This document shows, one piece after another, positions 44,837 to 52,746 of a stretch of 64,000 nt of DNA; the stretch's first letter is position 1; each line of letters begins with the position of its first letter. The position numbers and the translations under genes were made by a program. The stretch spans positions 1-64,000 of the forward strand of contig JBDLTI010000002.1 in assembly GCA_039805865.1 (NCBI GenBank). Reading direction: 5' to 3'. This DNA is from Fluviibacter sp039805865 (lineage in GTDB: Bacteria > Pseudomonadota > Gammaproteobacteria > Burkholderiales > Rhodocyclaceae). Below the pieces are notes generated by a model. It worked only from the letters and a program-made list of their open reading frames with translations, made no database searches and was not told the DNA's origin.

Positions 44837-44871
44837 CGAGTGTTAGCGCACTCGACTTTCCCTGATAGGAG
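44837..44871 (+). ncRNA. TTAGCG hairpin plus TGATAGGAG motif, copy 4
   Basis: CGAGTG (44837-44842) pairs perfectly with CACTCG (44849-44854) around TTAGCG (44843-44848). TGATAGGAG follows (44863-44871). The next ATG (44878) opens a frame of only 12 codons ending at 44916. The motif lies between virD4 and ardC, just before the candidate oriT. Confidence 0.65.
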
Positions 44872-44877
44872 CCAGAC

Positions 44878-45018
44878 ATGACGTATCTGTTTATCCTGCC
44901 GTCAGAAGGTAGGTAACCCCGATTCCATTTGACCGCAAAGCTCGCATGAGTCTTTGTGGGTCGCGTTCGCCTATACGTTCACATTCTTAGTTAGACGGGA
45001 GCTGACACCCGACTAAAC
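44878..45018. other. Candidate origin of transfer (oriT) with RP4-like nick sequence
   Basis: The intergenic region between virD4 and ardC holds TATCCTGC at 44892-44899, matching the YATCCTG|Y nick consensus of IncP-type MOBP relaxases (predicted cut after 44898). Downstream are two inverted repeats: CAAAGCTC/GAGTCTTTG-type arms at about 44935-44956, and TTAG...CGGG/CCCG...CTAA at about 44988-45015. Intergenic position, repeats and a MOBP relaxase downstream all fit an oriT, but nicking is inference. Confidence 0.45.
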
Positions 45019-45020
45019 AG

Positions 45021-45049
45021 GGGCATTTAGCGGTGCCCATGATAGGAGT
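45021..45049 (+). ncRNA. TTAGCG hairpin plus TGATAGGAGT motif, copy 5 (ardC leader)
   Basis: GGGCAT (45021-45026) pairs with GTGCCC (45033-45038) around TTAGCG (45027-45032). Here the stem has C-G and A-T pairs where the other copies have G-C and T-A. TGATAGGAGT (45040-45049) is the ribosome site of ardC (ATG at 45056). Confidence 0.7.
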
Positions 45050-45055
45050 ACACCC

Positions 45056-46687
45056 ATGGACGAAAACCGTTCGGGGGAGACCCCCCCATCGGCGGCTGAG
45101 ACCCCGCCACTACCGAAAACCGGAAAGCCGGGCAAACCAGACTACCGGACAGAACTGACCAACCGGATCATCGAGCATCTGGAGAAGGGCACTGCCCCAT
45201 GGCAGAAGCCGTGGGACGGCCGTGCACCACAGTTGCCGATCAATGCCGTTACAGGAAAACCCTATAACGGGTGCAACTCCATCTGGTTAACCATGCAGGG
45301 TTACAACGACCCGCGCTGGGCAACCTACAAACAGGCTACCGAACTGGGTTGGCAGGTACGCAAAGGACAGCACTCATCCATGATCGAGTACTGGAAGACG
45401 CATGACGAACAGATCAGAACCGATGACAAGGGTAAACCTGTACTAGGTGAAGATGGCAAGCCACAGAAAGTGCGCGTCAAACTCGATTGGCCACGGGTTT
45501 ACCGGGCACTCGTCTTCAATGCGGCCCAGATGGATAACGTCCCGCCACTGGAAACCACAGAACCGAAATACGAGTGGAATCCGGTAGAAAAGGCCGAAGA
45601 AATCATTCATAAGTCCGGTGCCGTCATCTATCACGACGAGCTGGATCAGGCCTATTACGCGCCGCACTCCGATGACATCCATCTGCCGGACCGGACCCAG
45701 TTCAAAAGTGAGTCTCTGTACTACGGTACCTTGCTGCATGAACTCGGCCACTGGACAGGTCACCCATCACGACTTGATCGTGATTTGTCCGGTTCCTTCG
45801 GGACTGAAAGCTACGCCAAGGAAGAACTAAGAGCCGAGCTGGCTAGCTACTTCATGTCTGCCCAGATAGGCATTGCCCATGACCCTGCGCGTCATGCAAG
45901 TTATGTGCAGAACTGGATCCAGGCATTACGGAACGATCCCAACGAAATCTTCCGAGCATCACGCGATGCCGAACGGATGACCCAGTACGTCTTGGAAATC
46001 GATATTACCCGTGAGCGAACCATGCAAGAGGATCCCGCATTCAAACCCAAACCCAATCCACAAACTGTTCTTGAAGAAGGAGTCTTCGCCATGGAAAAGA
46101 ATCCACCCGCAAATACAAATCCTGAAGCCACACCTTTACAACCACCGCCAGTCACTAAACACGCCAGAACCGGTGAACCGATCTATGACCTGGCATCTGT
46201 GCCCGAAGGAGTGAAGCTTCTCGCCAAAGAACAATTCGGCCAGCGGGTCGAACTCTATACACCGCGTGAAAACGGTGGGCCGTACAAAGGAGAGATCGTG
46301 AACACACCGACCCATCTGCTGCAAGAGGTCGGGCCGCGTGCCGTGGTCATCCACGACAAGTCGCATGTGCAACTGGCCTCCAAAACCCTTGCATTGCGGG
46401 ATCAGGAGCATCGGCTCAACAACACCGATGTTCAGATCCACTACAACGGCAAAGAAGGCAAGGCCTATCCGCTGGATCGGCAGAAAGACACTCTGGATCG
46501 GGCCATGGGTTCACTCAAGAAGTCGGCCAACGAACTCGGTTACAGCAAGGACTTCATGGCACAACTGGATACCGCCCAGGCCAAAACCATTGAGCGGTTG
46601 CGTGCGCTCCGACAGGCCCCTGCAGCGCTCAAAGCCGCCACACCTGAAGCACAAGAAACTGTTAAACCAGCAAGGAGTCGCAAATGA
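45056..46687 (+). CDS. ArdC-like antirestriction protein with zincin domain
   Basis: A 543-residue protein. The ArdC-like N-terminal domain (about residues 25-140: LTNRIIEHLEKGTAPWQKPW, typical of DUF1738) binds single-stranded DNA in known members. A zincin-like metallopeptidase domain follows, with HELGH in LLHELGHWTGHPSRLDRD near residue 230. The C-terminal part (GQRVELYTPRENGG, and VQIHYNGKEGKAYPLD) resembles a KfrB-type domain. ArdC-like proteins protect entering DNA from restriction. It overlaps the small gene after it by ATGA and follows RNA motif copy 5. Confidence 0.88.
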   Translation: MDENRSGETPPSAAETPPLPKTGKPGKPDYRTELTNRIIEHLEKGTAPWQKPWDGRAPQLPINAVTGKPYNGCNSIWLTMQGYNDPRWATYKQATELGWQVRKGQHSSMIEYWKTHDEQIRTDDKGKPVLGEDGKPQKVRVKLDWPRVYRALVFNAAQMDNVPPLETTEPKYEWNPVEKAEEIIHKSGAVIYHDELDQAYYAPHSDDIHLPDRTQFKSESLYYGTLLHELGHWTGHPSRLDRDLSGSFGTESYAKEELRAELASYFMSAQIGIAHDPARHASYVQNWIQALRNDPNEIFRASRDAERMTQYVLEIDITRERTMQEDPAFKPKPNPQTVLEEGVFAMEKNPPANTNPEATPLQPPPVTKHARTGEPIYDLASVPEGVKLLAKEQFGQRVELYTPRENGGPYKGEIVNTPTHLLQEVGPRAVVIHDKSHVQLASKTLALRDQEHRLNNTDVQIHYNGKEGKAYPLDRQKDTLDRAMGSLKKSANELGYSKDFMAQLDTAQAKTIERLRALRQAPAALKAATPEAQETVKPARSRK

Positions 46688-46851
46688 GCATCCACGAAGA
46701 AACCTTGATCCATCAGGTCGAAGGGTCTGAATACGTGCCATATCCATTTGACATCAGTCCCGAAGAAATCGCTACGGCATTTGATGAAACCGCCATGAGT
46801 GAAGCCGATGTCCTGCAATCCATCGTCGATGCCATGAACGAGACTATCTGA
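46684..46851 (+). CDS. Small acidic hypothetical protein
   Basis: A 55-residue acidic protein starting MSIHEETLIHQVEGSEYVPY. Its ATG overlaps the ardC stop (ATGA), which supports translation by coupling. It is rich in Glu, Asp and Ile, with no membrane segment or known motif. Acidity and position next to an antirestriction gene would fit a DNA-mimic or partner protein, but that is speculation. Confidence 0.55.
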   Translation: MSIHEETLIHQVEGSEYVPYPFDISPEEIATAFDETAMSEADVLQSIVDAMNETI

Positions 46852-46867
46852 ATCTTAGGAGACCGCC

Positions 46868-47803
46868 ATGCCGGATCAGGACACACCACCACGTGTCAAT
46901 GACAACGAAATTGAAGCCTCAATCCGGGCCAACCGCTACGCCAGATCGGTGCTGGATCCGGCAAACTCACCAGAGTTAGTGCGCAAGCGCTATCTGGCAG
47001 AAGCCGGTCAATACTTCTTCCGGGATCGCAATAACGCACTTGCCTTTGAGGACAAAGGTCCAAGAATAGCGACCCTGACTGAAGATCCGGTGGTGGTTGC
47101 ATCCATGGTTGAACTGGCTGTTGCCAAAGGCTGGAAGGAACTTAAAGTCACCGGCTCGGAATCCTTCCGTCGATCCGTCTGGCTGGAAGCTGAGAAACGG
47201 GGCATGGCTATTCGAGGATATGAGCCCAAACCGCAGGATGAATTACTGTTGCAGGAAATGAAGGCGCAGTCTCCAAGAACAGTCTCGGTCCATCAGCTCG
47301 GACCGGCTCGAGCCAGAACATTTACAGAGCAAACACAGGACGAAGCCCTCAGGATCTATCCGGAGCTTCAGAAGGCGTATGCAGGTCGCGCCTCAATCTA
47401 TCAGTGGATCGACGCCAATATCCCTGATCCGCAAAAGCAGATTGAACTTCGCGCTGAAATTGATCGCGGCATGGCCGAACGCCTAACGAAAGGTGAAATC
47501 CCCAGTGTGGTTGTGCTACCGGAGCCGAAAGTTCTCGCGCCAGGGCAGGTCAATGCCATCCATAAGCAGGCAATCGTCATGGGCGCAGTCGCAAAGGCCA
47601 GAGGGCAGTCGCCAAAATCGGTCAGGATCGTGATTGCGGCAGCGGAACGCTTTGGACGGTATCTGTCAGAAAAAGGCGTATGGATACCGGAACCAATGAT
47701 TTATGACCGGTATGCACCACCCAGAACCAATCCATCGCTGACGCGAGATGAATCCGGGAAACCGAAAATCCGTCGGCAACAGAAAATCCAGGTGAGGAGG
47801 TAA
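46868..47803 (+). CDS. LPD7-domain protein of the transfer region
   Basis: A 311-residue protein with the large-polyvalent-protein-associated domain 7 pattern: YFFRDRNNALAFEDKGPRI, then VVASMVELAVAKGWKELKV and SFRRSVWLEAEKRGM, at about residues 45-125. LPD7 domains are found in relaxases and TraI-type proteins of plasmids. The C-terminal half is basic. TTAGGAGA precedes the ATG. It lies just before mobC and the relaxase, so a DNA-processing role is likely by context. Confidence 0.82.
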   Translation: MPDQDTPPRVNDNEIEASIRANRYARSVLDPANSPELVRKRYLAEAGQYFFRDRNNALAFEDKGPRIATLTEDPVVVASMVELAVAKGWKELKVTGSESFRRSVWLEAEKRGMAIRGYEPKPQDELLLQEMKAQSPRTVSVHQLGPARARTFTEQTQDEALRIYPELQKAYAGRASIYQWIDANIPDPQKQIELRAEIDRGMAERLTKGEIPSVVVLPEPKVLAPGQVNAIHKQAIVMGAVAKARGQSPKSVRIVIAAAERFGRYLSEKGVWIPEPMIYDRYAPPRTNPSLTRDESGKPKIRRQQKIQVRR

Positions 47804-47806
47804 CTG

Positions 47807-48346
47807 GTGGTAGGCAATGCATCAGGATCAGTGACTGTCCGGTTGGGTGCCTTGCGTGAGCCTTTGGCGATCTATTGTGCAGCTTCTGGAGCCAGTGCCA
47901 GTGAAGCAATTCGTGAGCTACTCGGTAAGTCGTTGCTAGATCTATCAGCGTCTGATAACTCTATTCATATTGACGTTGAATCCGTGCCTCGGGTTCGCCT
48001 TGAGCTACGCCTGACCCCAGGAGAGCGCGCAGCTATTGAGGATAGGTGCGTCAAAGAGGGCTTCACATCTGCCAACCGTTGGATTGTGTCATTGATTCGT
48101 TCAAATCTTCAGAAAGAACCAGAGTTCGGAGAAACAGGGCTTGATACACTTTACGAATCCAACCGGTTGCTGGCACCTCTGGCGAGAAACCTCAATCAGC
48201 TGACGCGCGATGTGCGACAGCTAGGGATACAGGTTCCACCTTACCGTTTCCGTATTCTGGAACATCTGCAGACAGCGCTCACCGCGCATATCAAGGTTGT
48301 TGCTATAGTCATCAGCAGAAACGTAGGTCGCTGGCGCTCTGAGTAG
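47807..48346 (+). CDS. mobC: MobC-like relaxosome accessory protein
   Basis: A 179-residue relaxosome protein starting with GTG at 47807, with AGGAGG six bases upstream. VTVRLGALREPLAIYCAASG suggests a ribbon-helix-helix N-terminus. RLELRLTPGERAAIEDRC then matches MobC-type proteins, and LYESNRLLAPLARNLNQLTRDV is the MobC signature helix. In known systems MobC helps the relaxase open the oriT strands. It precedes the relaxase by 9 bp. Confidence 0.85.
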   Translation: MVGNASGSVTVRLGALREPLAIYCAASGASASEAIRELLGKSLLDLSASDNSIHIDVESVPRVRLELRLTPGERAAIEDRCVKEGFTSANRWIVSLIRSNLQKEPEFGETGLDTLYESNRLLAPLARNLNQLTRDVRQLGIQVPPYRFRILEHLQTALTAHIKVVAIVISRNVGRWRSE

Positions 48347-48355
48347 GGCATCGCC

Positions 48356-49279
48356 ATGAGTAACGAGGATGACATCAGGCGCTGGGCAGAGAAACTGTTC
48401 TACCCAGTATCACTGAAAGGCAAAGTCCCCAGAAAGGACACTACCAGCAAGAAGCTGGGTGCTACGGCGGCAAAGGCCTTTTCCAGCCATGCGAGAATGC
48501 GAGCCCAGATCTCACGCACCACACGGCGTAGTCCGGAAGTGATGGTCAAGATCACCAACCGGCTGGGGGCGGGGAAGGGGATGGCCGCTATTCGTAATCA
48601 TCTCACCTACATCACCCGCAACGGAAAACTCGACCTTGAAACCGATACTGGTGAACGCCTCACCGATAAGGAATCAATTGCCGATTATGCCCATGAACTG
48701 AAATATCAGGTTCGTGGCCGTTCTGTACCGGAAGTCAGCAATAGACGGGAAGCCTTCAATATAATTCTGTCGATGCCTGCCGGAACACCCCCCGACAAAG
48801 TACGTGAAGCTGCCAGAGCATTTCTGGGGGAAGAATTCGGTGGCCAACACCGTTACTGCTTTACCCTACATACCGATACCGACAAGCCGCATGTACACGC
48901 CTGTATCCAGGCAACACCGATCCGGAAGGGCAAACGCCTTAACCCACGCAAGGCAGATCTACAGCGTTGGCGCGAGGGTTTTGCCGAGCAGCTCAGATGC
49001 ATCGGCATTGATGCCAATGCCACGCCACGAAAAACGCGCGGGGTTTCCGGCAAATCAACCAGTCAGCCAGGTCACCATGCACGGAAGAAGCAGACGATCC
49101 TGTTCCGAGTAACGGAACAACCCGTGGAATGGCCTAGGGTTTATAAGAGCGCGCTCGATGCCTGGCAGAGGCTGGCAAGATCCATGAAACAGTCCGTATC
49201 GGTAACGGATCAAGACGAAGCTATCAGGATCGAACGATTCATATTCGGACGGGGGCCTGAAACCCCAAAGAAGCGTTAA
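48356..49279 (+). CDS. MOBP-type relaxase (VirD2/TraI-like)
   Basis: A 307-residue DNA-nicking relaxase. The His-triad motif III is in LHTDTDKPHVHACIQATP (HVH at about 178-180) and the relaxase core includes MVKITNRLGAGKGMAAIRNHLTYI. It is short for a relaxase and has no C-terminal helicase or primase domain. It lies after mobC and before the DUF3820 gene, and would act at the proposed oriT near 44,898 with VirD4 delivering the complex. Confidence 0.9.
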   Translation: MSNEDDIRRWAEKLFYPVSLKGKVPRKDTTSKKLGATAAKAFSSHARMRAQISRTTRRSPEVMVKITNRLGAGKGMAAIRNHLTYITRNGKLDLETDTGERLTDKESIADYAHELKYQVRGRSVPEVSNRREAFNIILSMPAGTPPDKVREAARAFLGEEFGGQHRYCFTLHTDTDKPHVHACIQATPIRKGKRLNPRKADLQRWREGFAEQLRCIGIDANATPRKTRGVSGKSTSQPGHHARKKQTILFRVTEQPVEWPRVYKSALDAWQRLARSMKQSVSVTDQDEAIRIERFIFGRGPETPKKR

Positions 49280-49491
49280 CGTTCTGCTCTCAGCGGCTCA
49301 AGCAGGTATGAGAGCCCATTGTGGTCAATCTCATGCATGAGCTGTAAAAGCCGGCCGATCTCGCCGGAGGGGAATCCTTCACGGGCGAACCAGTTCAGAT
49401 AATTGCCAGGCAGATCTGCAATCACCGTCCCCTGGTGCTTGCCAAAGGGCATTTCACGTGAAATTAGCAAGTGGAGGTCGTCAGGGCGCAT
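49276..49491 (-). CDS. DUF3820 family protein
   Basis: A 71-residue protein matching the DUF3820 pattern: MPFGKHQGTVIADLPGNYLNWF, then AREGFPSGEIGRLLQLMHEI and DHNGLSYLLEPL. These small proteins occur widely in proteobacteria, often near DNA-processing genes, but have no proven function. It overlaps the relaxase stop by 4 bp on the opposite strand. Confidence 0.8.
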   Translation of the reverse strand: MRPDDLHLLISREMPFGKHQGTVIADLPGNYLNWFAREGFPSGEIGRLLQLMHEIDHNGLSYLLEPLRAER

Positions 49492-49783
49492 GAGAGCGAA
49501 TTGTGCCCATAGGGTGATTGCTCAGCAAGCAATGAGGGTTCGTGCTAATCCCGACTAAAGCTGAAGCTTTTGTATCAATACAAAGCGATAATCGATCAGC
49601 GTCATGACAGCTTCTCGCCAAAGCAGACTTTAAGGTAGCTATACGCAGTGGTCTGCTACCGACCCAAAGCCGCCATTGCCGCCACAACACATTGAAGCCC
49701 AAACGCTCTTTACTGTTAATGTCTTAGGCGACGCCAGCAGAAGCAGTAGACATTGAGTTGTTGTCGCCCAGAATCTGGCCTTG
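49492..49783. other. Gap between transfer region and cargo with inverted repeats
   Basis: No gene is visible in these 292 bp. It holds the palindrome TTTGTAT-CA-ATACAAA (core within 49566-49586) and an inverted repeat AGCAGAC/GTCTGCT (49622-49628, 49651-49657). This looks like a junction where cargo was added. Confidence 0.5.
49566..49586. repeat. Palindrome copy 1 (TTTTGTAT-CA-ATACAAAG)
   Basis: The arms CTTTTGTAT and ATACAAAG flank CA. Two near-identical copies lie at 52747-52764 and 52852-52869, on the other side of the ccoG-nsrR block. Confidence 0.6.
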
Positions 49784-51193
49784 TTAGGGCATCAATAGCT
49801 TTGAGGGCTCGGAGACAGCGACGTTCGGATCTGCCACGTCGATGATGTCGAATGAGATTGGTTTTGCGCCGCTGCCTGAAGTGCCTGGATCGGCTCTGAC
49901 AGCTGCTGTCTGCGTACCGATTTCGCCACCGATCACTGTAATTTGATCGCCACCAGTCAGGCGGATGCCGTCCAAGCCTGAAACCCTAATGTGAAAGGTT
50001 CGGGTCTGATCGCTTGTATTCATTATTTGTAGGCGATAAATATTTTCGATTGAGCCGTCGTCTACCTCGCGATAAAGCACATTGCGATCTTTCAGGATAT
50101 TGACCTTCAAGGGAACCCGTGTAGCTAGAGACCAAGCGGTGGCGGCAGTAAGAGTAACTAAGATTGCAGTGTAGATTAGTACTCGTGGCCGAGCAGCTCG
50201 ACGCAAGATCTCCATTGGCGTATAGCGCTTGTTCACAGCGTTTTCTGTTGAATAACGAATCAGTCCGCGCGGGTAATTCATTTTGTCCATCACCTGGTCA
50301 CAGGCATCGATACAGGCGGCACATCCAATGCATTCATTTTGCAGGCCATTACGGATATCAATCCCGGTGGGGCAGACCTGGACACAAATGCTGCAGTCAA
50401 CACAATCGCCAAGGCCTTGAGTTTGCGGGTCACTCCCTTTAGAGCGTGCACCACGAGTTTCTCCTCGCACGCTATCGTAGGCAATAATTAGCGTATCCGG
50501 GTCGAGCATTGCAAACTGAAATCGGGCGTAAGGACATATTTGCCGGCACATCTGTTCGCGCAAGAACCCAGCGTTGCCATAGGTGGCAACGGCGTAGAAC
50601 ACAACCCAAAATCCAGACCAAGCCCCGAGCGACAGGGTCAGCAGATCGTTAAACAGCTCACGTATCGGCATAAAGTAGCCGACGAAAGTGATCCCGGTCC
50701 AAAGCGAGAGAGCTATCCAGGATGCATGCTTGGCAATTTTGATTGCCAGCTTTCGTGCTGTCCACGGTGCTGCATCGAGTTTCATGCGATGAGATCGATC
50801 GCCCTCAATGACTTTCTCGAACCACATAAATATTTCCGTGTACACGGTTTGCGGACAGGCATATCCACACCAAATACGCCCCGCGACCGCAGTAAACAAA
50901 AAAAGCGTTAGAGCCCCCAGAATCATTAAAAACACGAGGTAGATCGTGTCTTGCGGCCAAAGCACAAGATCGAATAGATAGAACTTACGTTTATCGAGAT
51001 CAAACAATATGGCTTGTCGGCCATTCCAGGTTACCCAGCACAAACCGTAAAAGACCAGCTGAGTTAACCAAACGCATCCCCATCGCCAGCGTGTATAGAA
51101 CCCCTTAATTGAACGCGGATAGACCTTGGAGTCTGGATCGGAGATTGGGGTGATCTTGATGACTTCTCTATTTGAAGACGGCTTTGGCATCAT
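49784..51193 (-). CDS. ccoG: Cytochrome c oxidase accessory protein CcoG (RdxA/FixG)
   Basis: A 469-residue membrane iron-sulfur protein involved in cbb3-oxidase maturation; family members reduce Cu(II) for oxidase assembly. About five transmembrane helices are followed by cysteine motifs typical of the family: CGYACPQTVYTEIFMWFE, CRQICPYARFQ, CVDCSICVQVCPTGIDIRNG and CIGCAACIDACD. A periplasmic C-terminal domain ends the protein. It is divergent from nsrR across an NsrR operator. No cbb3 oxidase genes are in the window, so it may serve host oxidase or copper handling. Confidence 0.95.
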   Translation of the reverse strand: MMPKPSSNREVIKITPISDPDSKVYPRSIKGFYTRWRWGCVWLTQLVFYGLCWVTWNGRQAILFDLDKRKFYLFDLVLWPQDTIYLVFLMILGALTLFLFTAVAGRIWCGYACPQTVYTEIFMWFEKVIEGDRSHRMKLDAAPWTARKLAIKIAKHASWIALSLWTGITFVGYFMPIRELFNDLLTLSLGAWSGFWVVFYAVATYGNAGFLREQMCRQICPYARFQFAMLDPDTLIIAYDSVRGETRGARSKGSDPQTQGLGDCVDCSICVQVCPTGIDIRNGLQNECIGCAACIDACDQVMDKMNYPRGLIRYSTENAVNKRYTPMEILRRAARPRVLIYTAILVTLTAATAWSLATRVPLKVNILKDRNVLYREVDDGSIENIYRLQIMNTSDQTRTFHIRVSGLDGIRLTGGDQITVIGGEIGTQTAAVRADPGTSGSGAKPISFDIIDVADPNVAVSEPSKLLMP

Positions 51194-51237
51194 TTTGAGT
51201 ATCGTCTATTGGGTCGGCCTGCGCCGTTCTCTGATGT

Positions 51238-51260
51238 AAGATGTATATAAAATACATCTT
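51238..51260. promoter_or_regulatory. NsrR operator between ccoG and nsrR
   Basis: The arms AAGATGTATAT (51238-51248) and AAATACATCTT (51250-51260) form the 11-1-11 NsrR palindrome, with 10 of 11 pairs complementary. A weaker second half-site lies at about 51293-51308. It probably controls both ccoG and nsrR. Confidence 0.85.
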
Positions 51261-51317
51261 TATCCTAGCAGAGCCCCGCCCTATAAGCAACATACAAAAT
51301 ATATCTTATAATCAGGC

Positions 51318-51773
51318 ATGCGCCTTACTACCTTTTCTGACTATAGCTTGCGCGTCCTGATGTATCTGGGCGCACAACCAGAACGCCTTGTAACGATCAG
51401 CGAGATCGCTGCAGGGCATGGAATTTCTGAAAGCCACTTGATGAAAGTCGTGCATCACCTTGGTCAATGCGGTTTGATCGAAACAATTCGGGGCAAAGGC
51501 GGTGGCTTGCGCTTGGCAAGTGCACCGCAAGACATTGTGCTGGGTGATGTAATCCGCAATACCGAAAGTGATTTCACGCTCGTTGAATGCTTTGGCACCA
51601 ATGCAACCTGCCGCATTCAGGGGGCATGCCAATTAAATACCATACTCAGAGAAGCTTTAAATGCGATGTTTTTGGCACTGGATGGTTACACGCTTGCCGA
51701 TCTATTGATGAATCCTCAAGGACTCATTCCGGCGAGTTCTTACCCAGAAACAGAAAGCCAGACAACAGCCTGA
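51318..51773 (+). CDS. nsrR: Nitric-oxide-sensing Rrf2 repressor NsrR
   Basis: A 151-residue Rrf2 regulator with an iron-sulfur cluster that responds to nitric oxide. The winged helix starts MRLTTFSDYSLRVLMYLGAQ and continues with IAAGHGISESHLMKVVHHL. The wing RGKGGGLRL precedes cluster ligands Cys91, Cys98 and Cys104 in VECFGTNATCRIQGACQL. It is divergent from ccoG and has an NsrR box upstream. It may also control the two or three small genes that follow on the same strand. Confidence 0.93.
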   Translation: MRLTTFSDYSLRVLMYLGAQPERLVTISEIAAGHGISESHLMKVVHHLGQCGLIETIRGKGGGLRLASAPQDIVLGDVIRNTESDFTLVECFGTNATCRIQGACQLNTILREALNAMFLALDGYTLADLLMNPQGLIPASSYPETESQTTA

Positions 51774-51815
51774 CTTTCTGTCAGCCACAGCGTTAAGAAC
51801 TGCTGAAATAGCTCA

Positions 51816-52022
51816 ATGGCCAAAAAAATTCCCCTGCACCCAAAGCATCCAGAACGCATTTGCTGGGGCTGCGACAAATACTGCTCAGTTGACGACCTGC
51901 GATGTGGAAACGGTTCAGATCGGACTCAACATCCTATTGAGTTGCTGGGGGACGACTGGTACGAACATGGCGACTGGGGTATTGAGGATTCAACAAGTAC
52001 CGACGCATCGAAAAAGAGCTAA
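51816..52022 (+). CDS. DUF3079 protein
   Basis: A 68-residue protein matching DUF3079: KIPLHPKHPERICWGCDKYC, then GNGSDRTQHPIELLGDDWYE. It has four Cys residues in a possible metal- or cluster-binding arrangement (CWGC, DKYC, and LRCG). Members occur in Burkholderiales next to nsrR-like and NO-response genes. The function is unknown. Confidence 0.82.
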   Translation: MAKKIPLHPKHPERICWGCDKYCSVDDLRCGNGSDRTQHPIELLGDDWYEHGDWGIEDSTSTDASKKS

Positions 52023-52027
52023 CTAAA

Positions 52028-52252
52028 ATGGATCTGGCGCTCTTGGTTAATCACACCTACTCAATCGAGCTCTGTTCTGGCGAGAAAAGAATATGGAGAT
52101 ATTTAGGGGAAGGTGCCGGAGGAAAAGTGTGGTGGTCTGATTGCACCACGGGCACTATCTTCAATGAAGACTCGATTCTCTATGCTTGGACGGTAACCGA
52201 CCATCTCAGAATTGATCTAACCCAAAACAAGGGTCCTCAAAATGTCGATTGA
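52028..52252 (+). CDS. Small hypothetical protein
   Basis: A 74-residue protein of unrecognised family (MDLALLVNHTYSIELCSGEK). It is Trp-rich (IWRYLGEGAGGKVWWSDC) and has two Cys. It lies 5 bp after the DUF3079 gene and overlaps the PAS gene by 11 bp, so all three are likely one transcript. No function can be assigned. Confidence 0.55.
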   Translation: MDLALLVNHTYSIELCSGEKRIWRYLGEGAGGKVWWSDCTTGTIFNEDSILYAWTVTDHLRIDLTQNKGPQNVD

Positions 52253-52604
52253 AATTAGTGAGCGTCTGTTGGACGACCTACCCGATGCACTGGTGGTGTC
52301 AGATCTTCGAGGTGTGATTCAGGTCTGGAACCGTCGTGCCGAGGTGATATTTGGTTTATCTAAAGATAGAGCGTTGGGGAGTAGTCTAGACATCATCATT
52401 CCTGAACATCTCAGGAATGCCCATTGGGTAGGGTTTCATCGTGCCATTGAGGCAGGCGCTGTCAAACATGGAGACAGCGCTGTGCGTACCAAAGCTATGC
52501 TCGGAGACGGATCGACAGCTTTGATGGATATAAGTTTTTCCTTAGCGCATAACGAGGGCGGTGAATTGATTGGCGTCATCGCCCTGGCTAGGCTTACTTC
52601 TTGA
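52242..52604 (+). CDS. Stand-alone PAS-domain protein
   Basis: A 120-residue single PAS domain: LLDDLPDALVVSDLRGVIQV, then WNRRAEVIFGLSKDRALG and the C-terminal LAHNEGGELIGVIALARL. No output domain is attached, so it may bind haem, flavin or gas signals and pass them to a partner. It overlaps the gene before it and ends the nsrR-side transcript. NO sensing is inferred only from context. Confidence 0.8.
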   Translation: MSIEISERLLDDLPDALVVSDLRGVIQVWNRRAEVIFGLSKDRALGSSLDIIIPEHLRNAHWVGFHRAIEAGAVKHGDSAVRTKAMLGDGSTALMDISFSLAHNEGGELIGVIALARLTS

Positions 52605-52746
52605 CTAAGTTGACCGGAAGTCTCTCTAATAGCTTTAGGGAGTGATCGTCAAGGTCGGCTTGTGGCCGGGAGCCGACTATCGGTCTGAGATGGCATGATG
52701 TCCGCTTTGTCCGCCGAATAGCGGATTACCCGACATTCTCACTAGG

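Noticed and set aside
44878..44916. 12-codon gene behind RNA motif copy 4
   Set aside because: Too short to support from sequence and overlapping the proposed nick site; mentioned as an alternative only.
45021..45049. Classical KorB operator
   Set aside because: TTTAGCGG is present but the second half of the palindrome (GCTAAA) is not, in any of the five copies.
47990..49160. Possible attR at GAGCGCGC-like strings (near 48,022 and 49,147)
   Set aside because: They match the tRNA end for only a few bases, lie within genes, and lack the T-arm sequence.
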